64,000 nt of DNA from DASTFP01 sp963816855. Lineage in GTDB: Bacteria > Verrucomicrobiota > Verrucomicrobiia > Chthoniobacterales > Terrimicrobiaceae. The stretch spans positions 372,001-436,000 of the forward strand of contig CAWFMA010000003.1 in NCBI GenBank assembly GCA_963816855.1, read 5' to 3'. This document shows positions 20,452 through 29,994 of this stretch, piece after piece. Both the position numbers and the translations under genes were made by a program. Each line of letters opens with the position of its first letter. Positions within the stretch are counted from its first letter, which is position 1. The notes below the pieces were generated by a model. It made no database searches, was not told the origin of the DNA, and saw only the letters and a program-made list of their open reading frames with translations.

Positions 20452-21378
20452 TCAAATAGCCTGGCGAAAATACTCGATCGTCCGGTCGAGCCCCTGATCA
20501 AGGGGAACCTTCGGTTCCCAACCAAGAACGTCTTTGGCTAAGGTGATGTCCGGGCGCCGCTGCTTTGGATCGTCCGACGGAAGGGGGAGGTTGGTGATCT
20601 TTGATTTTCCCCCGACCTTCTTGAGAACGAGCTCGGCCAACTCCAGCATCGTAAATTCGCCAGGATTGCCAATGTTCACGGGACCAACCGTCTTGTCTTG
20701 ATTCATTAGGCGCACAAAGCCTTCGATGAGGTCATCGACATAGCAAAAGGAACGCGTTTGCGAACCGTCCCCGTAAACTGTCAGATTCTCTCCTTTCAGC
20801 GCCTGGACGATAAAGTTGGAAACCACGCGGCCGTCATCCGCCAACATCCGCGGTCCATAAGTGTTAAAGATTCGAACCACGCGGATTTCGACGCCATTCT
20901 GCCGATGGTAATCAAAGAATAAGGTTTCCGCGCAACGTTTTCCCTCGTCATAACAGGAGCGCAGGCCGATCGTGTTGACGTTGCCCCAGTAGGATTCGCT
21001 CTGCGGATGAACGGCCGGGTCGCCGTAGACTTCCGAGGTCGATGCCAAAAACGCCCTCGCCCTGACTCGCTTGGCAAGACCCAGCGTGTTGATCGCGCCC
21101 ATCACTGAGGTTTTGGTGGTTTTGATCGGATTATACTGGTAGTGCGGAGGCGAAGCCGGACAGGCTAAATTATAAATCTGATCGACTTCCACCCGAAACG
21201 GCTCGGTAACGTCATGCCGGATCAGCTCAAACTTAGGGTCCTGCAAAAGATGAGAGATATTTTGCTTTCGGCCCGTAAAGAAGTTGTCCAAGCACAAGAT
21301 TTCGTGGCCTTCGCTAATTAGCCGATCACACAAATGCGAGCCAAGAAAACCCGCTCCGCCAGTCACAAGAATACGCAT
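20452..21378 (-). CDS. UDP-glucuronate decarboxylase (UDP-xylose synthase)
   Basis: A 308-residue extended SDR enzyme that decarboxylates UDP-glucuronate to UDP-xylose with tightly bound NAD+. The N-terminal TGGAGFLGSH (6-15) binds NAD. The line LACPASPPHYQYNPIKTTKT and the ASTSEVYGDPAVHPQ stretch are characteristic of UXS proteins, and the catalytic Tyr and Lys are in YDEGKR (143-148). No membrane anchor precedes the domain, so it is cytosolic. It is co-oriented with ugd and the tyrosine kinase. Together with Ugd it suggests that xylose or glucuronate residues occur in the polysaccharide. Confidence 0.94.
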   Translation of the reverse strand: MRILVTGGAGFLGSHLCDRLISEGHEILCLDNFFTGRKQNISHLLQDPKFELIRHDVTEPFRVEVDQIYNLACPASPPHYQYNPIKTTKTSVMGAINTLGLAKRVRARAFLASTSEVYGDPAVHPQSESYWGNVNTIGLRSCYDEGKRCAETLFFDYHRQNGVEIRVVRIFNTYGPRMLADDGRVVSNFIVQALKGENLTVYGDGSQTRSFCYVDDLIEGFVRLMNQDKTVGPVNIGNPGEFTMLELAELVLKKVGGKSKITNLPLPSDDPKQRRPDITLAKDVLGWEPKVPLDQGLDRTIEYFRQAI

Positions 21379-21649
21379 AAAAGTAAATTCAAAGGATGCT
21401 CATAGAGCCTGATCTGCCGCAAGTTAAAAATAGACCGGGGGATCGGTCAAAAAATCCCCTATGGGAAAATTGGCGCCGATCCACAGGAGGCCGTAAAAAG
21501 CAGGGGGTCGACGATGAGCAGTCGCGTTTTTGCAGGCTGCCGCCTTTGGTCGCTCGCAGCCGTTTGCTTTGAAACCAATTCCATGTCCTGCCTTTTTGGG
21601 AAGCGTGAATCGCTCGAAACGAGCTTCAGGGGGGAGCGATCGCCTTAGG

Positions 21650-23812
21650 TTACGCTTTCTTCGATCTGCGAGCGCCGTCGCCGGTCTCCCCGTAAGCGTA
21701 GTGATAAAAGTAATAAGCCGAGTCCCGTCCCAAGTGCACCCGATTGAGGATAAAGCCCGCAAACCTCCCCTTGGCGTTTTCAATCAATTTGCGCGCGCGG
21801 GCGATGGCCTTTTTCGGGGTTTTGGTGGCGCGCACGACCAGGCAAACGTAATTTGTAAGCGGGGTGATGCGCAAGGTATCGCTCACCGCGTTTACGGGAG
21901 CCGAATCGATAATCACGCGATCGAATCTCTCCCGCAGCGTCCCGAGCAGCGTCTTGAAGGAGTCCGCCCCAAGCAACTCGCCGGGATTGGACGCCTGGTT
22001 TCCCGCGCAGATAACCGTCAGATTTTCCTGAGTTCCGGGCATCAGGATCTTTTCAACGTCCGCATTGCCGGCGAGGTAATCCGCTAGTCCCAAATGCCGC
22101 CGGGCGGCTTCCGGATCGGAGAAAATCTTATGCACCGCCGGCACTCGCAGATCTGCATCGACCAACAGAGTCTTCTGCCCCTCCAGAGCAAAGGACTCGG
22201 CCAGATTCAAAGCGCAGAAGGTCTTCCCTTCTCCCGGCACGGCGCTGGTCACAAGAAAAATTCGGCGATGCGCCTCATCGCCCAGCAACGAAAGCGTCGT
22301 CCGCGCGCTGCGGAATGCCTCAGCCTGTTGCGTTTGCGCCCCGTCGGAAAAGACGCTCGGAATCCGATCCCCGCGTCTTTCGTCGAGTTCAGCTACGACC
22401 CCGAGAACGGGAAGTTTCAGGAAGCTCTCCGCCTGATCGACGTAGCGAAGGCTACTGTCGAGAAGATCCAGGCCTAATATGGCTCCCGCTCCCAGCGCGA
22501 GTCCAATGAAGAGGCCGAGACCGATCGTTTTCACCAAGGATCGAGGCACTTGCACAGCGGCCATCGGCTCCTCCACGACCCGAAAGGGACTCTTCTCGAT
22601 GCCCATCGAAACGGTTGTTTCTCTCAACCGGTTATTGACCGCGTCGTACATTGCGCGATCGGATTCGACTTCATGCAGGAGCACATTGTAGGGAATCGCG
22701 ATCTTGTTGAGTTCAAGGGCTGCCTGCTCTTGCTCCTTGAGCGCTTCACTAAGCTTTTCTTCGGTTTGCTGCGCGCCTTGATATTGCGTCGAGAGGATCT
22801 TACCCGCGTTTCGTAACGTCTCCTTGAGCGATTCTTTCAGCTGTTTGATCTGCGTGGCCGCCTGAACATTCTTGGGATGCAAGGCGCCGTAACGCTTCTG
22901 AACGGTCGCGAGGTCGGCTTCCGCAGTGACAATTTGCGTGCGGATTGCCTGCACCTGCGGAATCGCGCTCACACTGCCAATCTGCAGCATGCGATCGGTG
23001 TCGTCGGCAGGAATCGTGCGCAGGAGCTCCAGATCGGACTCAAGGCGAATGCGCTGACTTTTGGCCTCAGTGACCTGGGAGTTGAGTTCCTTCAACTTCT
23101 CCACGGTGATATTCTGACTACCTTCCAGCGAGACGGCATTGTGCTCTTCTTTGTAGCGTTGAAGCTTCTCCTCGGATTCCTGCAATTTTCCTTTTAGCTT
23201 GTTGGCCTCGTCATTCAGGAAATCGTTAGCGACGCGCGATAAGCCCATTCTCTGCTCGAGAACCTCGCGCATGAATTCCTTGACTACCGCCTGAGCGATC
23301 GCGGTCGCACGCTCAGGATTTGTATCCGTCGCGGAGATATCTATCAGACGGGTCAGCTTGCGGACGCTGGCAGTAACGACCCCTTTCATGCGACTCGCGA
23401 TTTCCGGGTCGGTGTAACTTTGTCCTTCCGGACGCGGAGGGAAGAATGTTGGATCGCTCAACAAACCCGCGGCCTTTGCCACGCGCACGAGAAACGAATC
23501 GCTGGTAAGCGACGCCACAATCGTGGTCATGTAGTCGGGGGCTTCTAACTTGAGAGTCTGAAGATCATCCGAACTGAGCACTTTTTGTTCCTGGGACTCA
23601 ACCTGCACGACGGCGTTCGAAACGAACATCTTGGGCTGGTTGAGAGCAAGGTAGGTCGCGATCGCGACCGCGATGGCGACGATGAGGAGGAGCAGCCAGA
23701 GATAACGGAGAAGAAGATGGAAATAATAGCCCAAGTCCAGCCCGGGGCCCGCTTCGCTCTCCGCTCCCCCTAGAAGGTCGGAAAGCTGTTTATCAGAAGG
23801 AATTTCAGACAT
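21650..23812 (-). CDS. Polysaccharide co-polymerase / tyrosine autokinase (Wzc-like)
   Basis: A 720-residue inner-membrane protein. An N-terminal Wzz domain with a TM helix near residues 35-55 (LLLRYLWLLLLIVAIAVAI) leads into a long periplasmic coiled coil (about 190-400). A second TM helix (IGLGLFIGLALGAGAILGL) follows, then the cytosolic kinase domain with Walker A VPGEGKTF (about 525-532), Walker A' TLLVDADLR, Walker B VIIDSAP and a C-terminal Tyr cluster YYFYHYAYG (about 700). Such proteins set chain length and gate export through Wza, cycling phosphorylation on the Tyr cluster. A TTG two codons upstream extends the frame, but the ATG at 23812, two bases after the wza stop, was chosen. 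Confidence 0.93.
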   Translation of the reverse strand: MSEIPSDKQLSDLLGGAESEAGPGLDLGYYFHLLLRYLWLLLLIVAIAVAIATYLALNQPKMFVSNAVVQVESQEQKVLSSDDLQTLKLEAPDYMTTIVASLTSDSFLVRVAKAAGLLSDPTFFPPRPEGQSYTDPEIASRMKGVVTASVRKLTRLIDISATDTNPERATAIAQAVVKEFMREVLEQRMGLSRVANDFLNDEANKLKGKLQESEEKLQRYKEEHNAVSLEGSQNITVEKLKELNSQVTEAKSQRIRLESDLELLRTIPADDTDRMLQIGSVSAIPQVQAIRTQIVTAEADLATVQKRYGALHPKNVQAATQIKQLKESLKETLRNAGKILSTQYQGAQQTEEKLSEALKEQEQAALELNKIAIPYNVLLHEVESDRAMYDAVNNRLRETTVSMGIEKSPFRVVEEPMAAVQVPRSLVKTIGLGLFIGLALGAGAILGLDLLDSSLRYVDQAESFLKLPVLGVVAELDERRGDRIPSVFSDGAQTQQAEAFRSARTTLSLLGDEAHRRIFLVTSAVPGEGKTFCALNLAESFALEGQKTLLVDADLRVPAVHKIFSDPEAARRHLGLADYLAGNADVEKILMPGTQENLTVICAGNQASNPGELLGADSFKTLLGTLRERFDRVIIDSAPVNAVSDTLRITPLTNYVCLVVRATKTPKKAIARARKLIENAKGRFAGFILNRVHLGRDSAYYFYHYAYGETGDGARRSKKA

Positions 23813-23814
23813 GA

Positions 23815-24510
23815 TCAAAAAATGGATTCCGCTACCGTGATGACGTCGCCCGGTTTGACAGTAAAGCTCGATTCAGACTCAGACTTCGCCATTTTCTTAG
23901 CGTTGAAGCGGTAAACCCTTTCCACGCCTCCTTCATCTCGCTTCACAGTAACCTTCCCGGGATTGGCGATCCGCGTGTAGCCGCCTGCCATACCAATCGC
24001 CTGAAGCAGGCTAATCGACTCGCTTCCTTCGATCTCGTAGGATCCCGGCTTCTGAACTTGTCCCAGAATTGTGAACACCTTGCGCGCGTAGGTCCGCACC
24101 GTGAGCGCAATCTGTGGACTGGTCAGATAGCCATTCATATAGCGCTTGCGCAGCAGCTCCGTGGCCTCACCAACCGTCTTTCCGGCGATCGGGACCTGCC
24201 CGACCAAAGGGAATATTGCGTTGCCGTCACCGGAGATTCGGATCACCGCATCCAACTCTGGTTCCTGGAACACCCGAAAGTCTATAAGATCATTGGCCGC
24301 CAGACGGTAATTGGAATCGTTCGGGACCCGCGCCGCGGGGACGGCGGCCTGCGTCGCATCGCTGGGAACCCGCGCCGCGGGGGCCTGGGCAATCAAATCG
24401 CCGGAAGCCACAGCACCGAGCGCCAAAAATGCCGCGGCAAAATTTCTCAAAATCTTCCGCTTTCCGAAACTCTCGATGGTCGGGCGTTTGTTCGTGAAAA
24501 TAGTATGCAT
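23815..24510 (-). CDS. Polysaccharide export protein (Wza-like, SLBB domain)
   Basis: A 231-residue periplasmic or outer-membrane protein. Residues 22-45 (LRNFAAAFLALGAVASGDLI) form a signal sequence. The Poly_export domain follows (YRLAANDLIDFRVFQEPELD, then GDGNAIFPLVGQVPIAGKTV), and then a SLBB domain (KVFTILGQVQKPGSYEI, then ISLLQAIGMAGGYTRIANPG). There is no lipobox Cys, unlike E. coli Wza. A short imperfect repeat of AARVPxD lies just after the signal peptide. It sits directly upstream of the tyrosine kinase with a 2-bp gap, forming the export pair of the locus. Confidence 0.9.
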   Translation of the reverse strand: MHTIFTNKRPTIESFGKRKILRNFAAAFLALGAVASGDLIAQAPAARVPSDATQAAVPAARVPNDSNYRLAANDLIDFRVFQEPELDAVIRISGDGNAIFPLVGQVPIAGKTVGEATELLRKRYMNGYLTSPQIALTVRTYARKVFTILGQVQKPGSYEIEGSESISLLQAIGMAGGYTRIANPGKVTVKRDEGGVERVYRFNAKKMAKSESESSFTVKPGDVITVAESIF

Positions 24511-24512
24511 TT

Positions 24513-25879
24513 TTAGAACCTCAAGGCGAGCTCCATTCCAACCCGGTTGTCATAGAACCCATTGTTTGCCTCGGTAGAGTTTTGCTGCCGATACTCGTAG
24601 AAGGCGCTAGCCGAGAGCCATTTGACAAAGGAATAACTAAGTCTCGGACTCACGTAAACATAATTGTCAACCCGATCGGTCGGAGGCGCATTGCCGGTCG
24701 AAAAATACACATCAGTTTCGTACCCAAAGCTTACCGCAGCAATAAATTTCTGAAAAAATCGCTGTTGCGCCGAAATCTGCAAAACCCGTGGCGGTAAAAT
24801 CCTGTCCACCCACTGCATTGGATCCAACGACGTTTCGGTAGGCCCGTGACGCTTAGGGAGGTTCCATCGAACGGATGATATTCAACGCCAAGGCCGAATA
24901 CCGGGCTCATCTTATTGTCGCCTCCTCCCGCAAACTCGCGGACTTCAACACCTCCGTTTAGTTTGACACCCAGTTTCCCGGTGGCTGAGTAATAGATCCG
25001 CACCAGTGCTTGCTGATAGTACTGAAGCGGCTCTGAGGCCGAATCGAGAACCCCTCCCACGCCTGCCACGCCAATCCGTGTTTTTGGAAAGAGCTGATAA
25101 TCCATGCCGACTTTAATTTCGTATTGGTTGGTATTCTCGAAAGACTCCTGGAGCGTCGCAACCTGAGATCCGCTCAAATCAAAACTCGTCTTATCGCTGT
25201 AGTCGTATTGAAACCTCAACGAAGTTGGAAAAGCTCTTCGTCGTGGTAATCGTGTTCACTTCCCGGTTTGCCCCTGTTGTAATCGCAAAGTTGCTTTGGA
25301 GCCGGGCGACGAGTCTGTTCCAGCGATACTGGGCCAACAACGCGGCGCTCTGATTGAAAGCATTTTGTTCCGGATTGTTTGTATAAATTACGGGGATGCC
25401 TAACCAATAAGCGGATAGATAATTCTCCGTCGTGCCGCGGAAGTCGCCGAGCTCGAATGCCAATCCGGCCGAAAGCGTCCAAATGACGTCTGCAACGCGG
25501 TTTTCGGTCGTGAGGAAAATATTGTCGTCGTACATGACTCCCGCTATAAGCCAAGGGAATAATCCGCCAACGCTTGCGCGTAGCGCCTGCGGGGAGCAAT
25601 GGCTCTTGGGCGAGTCACTGCTTCCTGAGCCGGCTCGGCCGATTGCAGCTGCATTGATTGTTCAACTTGCGTCCGCGAACTTTCGTCGGGCGCGGGCGGC
25701 GCCAAAGGCCGTCCTTCGCCGGTAGGCTCATTTTCGGCTGCGGGAATGGCGACGGCTGCCGGTTTCGACTCGTCGACGGGTGGTTGACTCGCGCCCTGGT
25801 TAATATTGGTCTGTGCCACCGTGGCCACCAAAGCAGTTATAGCGCAAACCACCGCCAGAAACAGGACACGGACTTTCAT
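24513..25879 (-). pseudogene. Outer-membrane beta-barrel protein of the polysaccharide locus, frameshifted
   Basis: From an ATG at 25879, preceded by a good ribosome site (AGGAGG seven bases upstream), a signal peptide MKVRVLFLAVVCAITALVAT and a proline-rich linker are followed by RAIAPRRRYAQALADYSLGL. Barrel-like sequence with alternating aromatics continues in other frames: MYDDNIFLTTENRVADVIW, then FDLSGSQVATLQESFENTNQ, then RLSYSFVKWLSASAFYEYRQ, ending with FYDNRVGMELALRF. The final Phe and the alternating pattern are typical of outer-membrane barrels found beside wza in such loci. Three frame breaks (about 25540, 25205, 24820) split it. It ends 3 bp before wza. Confidence 0.72.
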
Positions 25880-26521
25880 GGAAGACCTCCTTCGCGCGAA
25901 CTTTCTCTTGCGTCTATTTCTCTTTCCCGCGCGCTTGTTTCTTTTGAAAGGGACAGCGATTCTTCGTGAGCCCGACGGCATTCCGTTTTTCTAGCGGACT
26001 CCGCTTTGCAGTGGCAACAGAAAAGGCTCGCCGATGCAAGATTGGGGGCCTCCCGTACGACGCAAGATGCTCTCCGAGAGTTGCATATGCTTTAAATCTC
26101 CCCCGAACAGGAAAGCGGACGCCGGACGTCTGAAAGAGCTGTAAGGCCAAAGGTCCTTTCTTCCGCAGCAGCCCCGCTTGGATCGCTGGCCGTGGAGAGG
26201 GCAGGTGTATCGGCGGCCAAATCGGAAAGAAAGATCCTGGGTGGAGGCCGCATCGAACCAACCTCGCCCCGCTTCTCGGTCGTTTCGTTCTTTTCCTTTC
26301 GTGATCGATGGTTTTATAGTACATAGACATACCGTCCCTTAGCTAACATCCCGGTTCAGATTGCTTTCGGTTTTGTTTTGCGCCCGTGCCCCTAGAGCAG
26401 GATGCAGGCCAACCCAAAACGTTGCTCGGCTTGCCTCGTTTCTGGAGGATCGTTTCGCGAAACAAGGATCCGCCGGCTTCCGGCTTGCACAAAGCGGGAT
26501 GAGCGGCAACCTTAGGCTCGC
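25880..26521. other. Divergent intergenic region, probable promoters
   Basis: This 640-bp region lies between the minus-strand polysaccharide operon and plus-strand ccsA, so it should hold promoters for both. No gene was recognised. An AT-rich stretch near 26310-26330 (TTTTATAGTACATAG) could be a -10 region, but no matching -35 was identified. Confidence 0.4.
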
Positions 26522-28135
26522 ATGATTCGCTGCTTTCTTGCTTTCCTCGCCGCATTGCAAGCGGCTTGGGCCGTTGACGTTTCGACACTGAACGAAATTC
26601 ACATCCAGGATGGCGGCCGCAAAAAGCCGTATTTGGTTTTTGCGGAAGAATCGCTTCAGGGGCTATCCGGAAGAACTACGCTGACGATCAACGATCGCAA
26701 AATGGGCGCGCTGGAAGTGATCACCTCCCTTTGGCTAGATCCTCAGGGTTGGGACGAGGCCCCGATGATCCTGGTCAACCACAAGCCGTTGAAAGAGGCC
26801 GCGCACCTGGATTCTTCCCGGAAGCTGTTTTCCTACCGGGAACTCTCCTCGAACCGGGAACTCGCGGGCCTCCTTAATGAAGCACGGGCCTTGCGAGCTC
26901 GACCTGGGAATCCGAGACTGACGGGGCTGCCCAAGGAGGCGGCGGAGGTTGGGCTAAGGCTGGCGGAGTTTGAATCTCTGGCCACGGGCTCGGCCTTCCG
27001 GGTCATCGCGAATCCCCGGGCCTCCGACGCGCAATGGCTTTCGGTTCCCGGAACCTCCGAGGCCCTGGCGCCCCTGCGCGCGGCGTTCAAGGCCGGGGAC
27101 GCCGGTTCGTTCGCGAAGGAGGCCAGCGCATTGAAGACGAAATGGTCGGGCATCGAGCCGCAATTTCAACCGCCAGATTGGAAGATCCGGTTCGAGACGC
27201 TCTACCAGCAGGCGCATCCTTTCCGATGGGCATGGGTTTGTTATGCCGCTGCGGGGATTATCTTGCTGCTCATCGGCCGGAGCCGAGCCGGGTATGTTTC
27301 AGCATGGCTGCTCGTCGGGATCGGTTTTCTCTTGCAAGCAACCGGATTCGCGACCCGAGTGGCGATCGCCGGCCGGCCTCCGGTCACCAATATGTACGAA
27401 TCGGTCGTTTGGGTGGCTTTCGGGACGGTCCTGTTCGCATTGATTTTTGAGGGCATTTACCGAAGCAGATATTTTCTCCTGGCCGCCACGCCGGTGGCAG
27501 TGGTTTCCCTGATTCTCGCCGACACTCAAACCATCGCGCTCAATCGTTCCATCAATCCGCTTGTCCCCGTGCTGCGGGATAATTTCTGGCTAACCACTCA
27601 TGTCCTGACGATCACCTTGAGCTACGCTGCGTTTGCGCTGGCCCTTGGGATCGGACATATCGCCTTGGGGAAGGTCATCAGGGGAAGAAGGCCGGAGGCG
27701 ACGCTGTACACCTATTTGTACCGCACATTGCAGATTGGCGTCCTGCTTCTGGCGACCGGAACCATCCTCGGGGGAGTATGGGCAAACTACTCATGGGGAA
27801 GGTTTTGGGACTGGGATCCCAAAGAGACCTGGGCCCTTGTCACGCTGTTGGCTTATTTGTTTGTTCTTCACGGGCGAATCGCTGGAAAATGGGCGGGATT
27901 TGGGATGGCCGTGGGTTCGGTCCTCGCGTTTCAGGGAGTGTTGATGGCTTGGTACGGCGTAAATTTCGTTCTCGGTGTCGGCTTGCACAGTTACGGTTTC
28001 GGGACGGGCGGTTTTGCCTGGGCGTTGACTTTCGTCGCGGCGGAAATCGCCTATGTGGCACTCGCCATCGTTCGGAGTCGTCGCTCTGCCGTCTCAATCT
28101 CTCCGCTTTCTTCGAAGCCGCAGCTCGTCTCGTAG
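26522..28135 (+). CDS. ccsA: Cytochrome c biogenesis protein CcsA with extracytoplasmic N-terminal domain
   Basis: A 537-residue membrane protein. A signal peptide (MIRCFLAFLAALQAAWA) and a soluble domain of about 220 residues precede eight or so TM helices from residue 235. The WWD signature appears as WGRFWDWDPKETW (425-437), the haem-handling loop of system II cytochrome c maturation. The conserved His residues are in LTTHVLTITL and GLHSYGF. CcsA/ResC moves haem across the membrane and, with CcsB/ResB, attaches it to apocytochrome c. No ccsB gene is nearby; the soluble domain may correspond to part of it, but this is an inference. The gene stands alone on the plus strand and converges with larE. 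Confidence 0.9.
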   Translation: MIRCFLAFLAALQAAWAVDVSTLNEIHIQDGGRKKPYLVFAEESLQGLSGRTTLTINDRKMGALEVITSLWLDPQGWDEAPMILVNHKPLKEAAHLDSSRKLFSYRELSSNRELAGLLNEARALRARPGNPRLTGLPKEAAEVGLRLAEFESLATGSAFRVIANPRASDAQWLSVPGTSEALAPLRAAFKAGDAGSFAKEASALKTKWSGIEPQFQPPDWKIRFETLYQQAHPFRWAWVCYAAAGIILLLIGRSRAGYVSAWLLVGIGFLLQATGFATRVAIAGRPPVTNMYESVVWVAFGTVLFALIFEGIYRSRYFLLAATPVAVVSLILADTQTIALNRSINPLVPVLRDNFWLTTHVLTITLSYAAFALALGIGHIALGKVIRGRRPEATLYTYLYRTLQIGVLLLATGTILGGVWANYSWGRFWDWDPKETWALVTLLAYLFVLHGRIAGKWAGFGMAVGSVLAFQGVLMAWYGVNFVLGVGLHSYGFGTGGFAWALTFVAAEIAYVALAIVRSRRSAVSISPLSSKPQLVS

Positions 28136-28194
28136 CAGGCGTAACAAGCGTTCGCGGAAGGCTGTGAGCTGTTGCGGCGGATCCCTCCAGTCCG

Positions 28195-28974
28195 CTACTT
28201 CGGAGAGCGATATCCTCTCGCGTCGACTTCCATGAAAAGAAAGCCGGCCTCCGCAAGAGCCTGGGAAATTCTGCCGCGCATTTCGAACAACAACGGCATT
28301 TCGCCGGGAGCGACTTCCACTCGGGCTCCGGAACCGGGAAGATAGCGGACCCGAAACACGCGAAACCCGAGCGCCCGCATCGCCTTCTCGCCCCGTTCGA
28401 TCAAGCCGAGCACCTCCCGGGTGACGAAAGTTCCATAAGGAATGCGCGAGGCGAGACAAGGCTGGGCAGGAGCATCGGCGTTGGGCAGACCGTAGGCGCG
28501 GGACAAGGCGCGCACCTCCGCTTTGGTGAGGCCGGCGTCCTTGAGGGGCGCAAGCACCGCGAACTCTGCCGCGGCCCGTGAGCCGGGGCGCAAATGAGCA
28601 GGATCGTCGGCGTTCTCCCCGTAGGCAATCGCCGAAAACCCGCGCTCCCGAGCCAGCAAATTCATCCTCGCGAAGAGTTCTGCCTTGCAGTAGTAGCAGC
28701 GGTTCAAAGGATTGCTAAAATACTCTGGCCTTTCGAGCTCTCGCGTGGCCAGCACTTCGACTTTTGCGTCGAGTGAATTTGCGACGGCAAGAGCGTCCTC
28801 CAGAGCTCTTCTGGGAAGACTTGGACTATCCGCGATCACGCCCAGAACAAAATTACCAAGGGTCCGGCGAGCCACCGCCAGTAGGCAGGTGCTATCCACC
28901 CCGCCGGAGTAGGCCACCAGCATGGGAGAATGCATGCGAATCAATCTTTCCAGTTTGCGAACCTTGCTTCTCAC
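28195..28974 (-). CDS. larE: ATP-dependent sacrificial sulfur transferase LarE
   Basis: A 259-residue PP-loop ATPase. The ATP-pyrophosphatase motif SGGVDS lies at 23-28. In the LarE family the enzyme adenylates the nicotinate carboxylate of the nickel-pincer precursor and donates sulfur. Three cysteines are at the family positions: RCYYC (93 and 96) and PCLASR (173). Forms with only the last Cys give up their own sulfur, while three-Cys forms are reported to bind a [4Fe-4S] cluster. The combination here suggests the cluster type, an inference from motif only. No larA, larB or larC is within this window. It converges on ccsA with a 59-bp gap. Confidence 0.88.
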   Translation of the reverse strand: MRSKVRKLERLIRMHSPMLVAYSGGVDSTCLLAVARRTLGNFVLGVIADSPSLPRRALEDALAVANSLDAKVEVLATRELERPEYFSNPLNRCYYCKAELFARMNLLARERGFSAIAYGENADDPAHLRPGSRAAAEFAVLAPLKDAGLTKAEVRALSRAYGLPNADAPAQPCLASRIPYGTFVTREVLGLIERGEKAMRALGFRVFRVRYLPGSGARVEVAPGEMPLLFEMRGRISQALAEAGFLFMEVDARGYRSPK

Positions 28975-28990
28975 CCGGGCACCACCAATC

Positions 28991-29812
28991 TTATAGGCTC
29001 AATCGGGCGAAAAGCGAATCAAGAGGCATTTGGAGACCGATAAAAAACTCGCCAAAATCCGCAAATTGCGCGCTCACCTCGTCGAAACGCATTTCATACA
29101 CGATCGCCTTGATCTCCGACGTTGTCTTCGCAAAGAGCGTGACCGCCCACTCCATATCGTCGAGACCCGTGGACCCGGTAATGAGCTGGAGAACCCTCCC
29201 AGAGTAAGTTCGTCCCACGCGCGCATGACCCGCCATAAGCTTCTTGCGGGTCGCGAAATCCAGCGCATACCAGTTCTGGCCGACACTCCGGCGTTTTGAC
29301 ATTGGATAAAAACAAATGACCGGCCAATCGGGGAGATTTGGTTGAAGCCGGTCGCCAAGATACTTTGCCATCCGGGTGCGAAATGCCGCCATCTTCTCTT
29401 CAAATTCGGAAGAACCAGGCGCCAGCCGTTCGTCCTTCTCGAGAACCTGAGCGTATTCACTCTCGCTCATCGTGTATTCGCTGCGCTCCGTCATCGAAAG
29501 CCAGGAAAATTCCGGAGCGAGAATTCCCGGTCCAAGCGCAAGGCCAAGCTGCTTGGCAAACCCGTCCGCAATGTGCAAATCCGGAGTCAGCAACATGAAG
29601 CCCAAATCGGCTTTCGGCGAGACGGTACTGAAGGTGAGCAACTGGGTGAGCGGGGTGGCGCGGATCTCCTGGACCAGAGAGGCAAGGGCAGTCTTGGCTT
29701 CGATTCTTTGCGCGTTTTCAAGCAGGTCCCAGGCGGCGTAGTCGACCCGGAAGAAAAGGTGCATCACATGGCGTCCTTCGGTCGGAATCACTGAATCTGG
29801 CGGAGCTTCCAT
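28991..29812 (-). CDS. hemQ: Chlorite dismutase family protein, HemQ-type coproheme decarboxylase
   Basis: A 273-residue protein of the chlorite dismutase/HemQ superfamily. The haem-ligand His is in MAGHARVGRTYSG (about 196), and the Tyr expected to act in coproheme decarboxylation is in VICFYPMSKRR (about 169). The Arg of classical chlorite dismutases is not evident, favouring HemQ, the last step of the coproporphyrin-dependent haem pathway. The frame extends 17 codons upstream to 29863, but MEAPPDSVIP was taken as the start because family similarity begins there. It ends 17 bp before the larE start on the same strand, so the two may share a transcript. Confidence 0.88.
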   Translation of the reverse strand: MEAPPDSVIPTEGRHVMHLFFRVDYAAWDLLENAQRIEAKTALASLVQEIRATPLTQLLTFSTVSPKADLGFMLLTPDLHIADGFAKQLGLALGPGILAPEFSWLSMTERSEYTMSESEYAQVLEKDERLAPGSSEFEEKMAAFRTRMAKYLGDRLQPNLPDWPVICFYPMSKRRSVGQNWYALDFATRKKLMAGHARVGRTYSGRVLQLITGSTGLDDMEWAVTLFAKTTSEIKAIVYEMRFDEVSAQFADFGEFFIGLQMPLDSLFARLSL

Positions 29813-29994
29813 CACACGCTTATTTCGCTTTGAATTTCGGCCGTTGTATAGCAAATTGCTCACTTACGAAGCCAACCCCTCGCCGCCTTCCCGTTTCAAC
29901 GCTGCGTGGGGGGTTTTGCTTGTCCCGATGTCGAAAAAACGATTGCAATCCTGACCCGGGACCGTAGTTTGCGGCAACGGAGGAGGAAATACCT

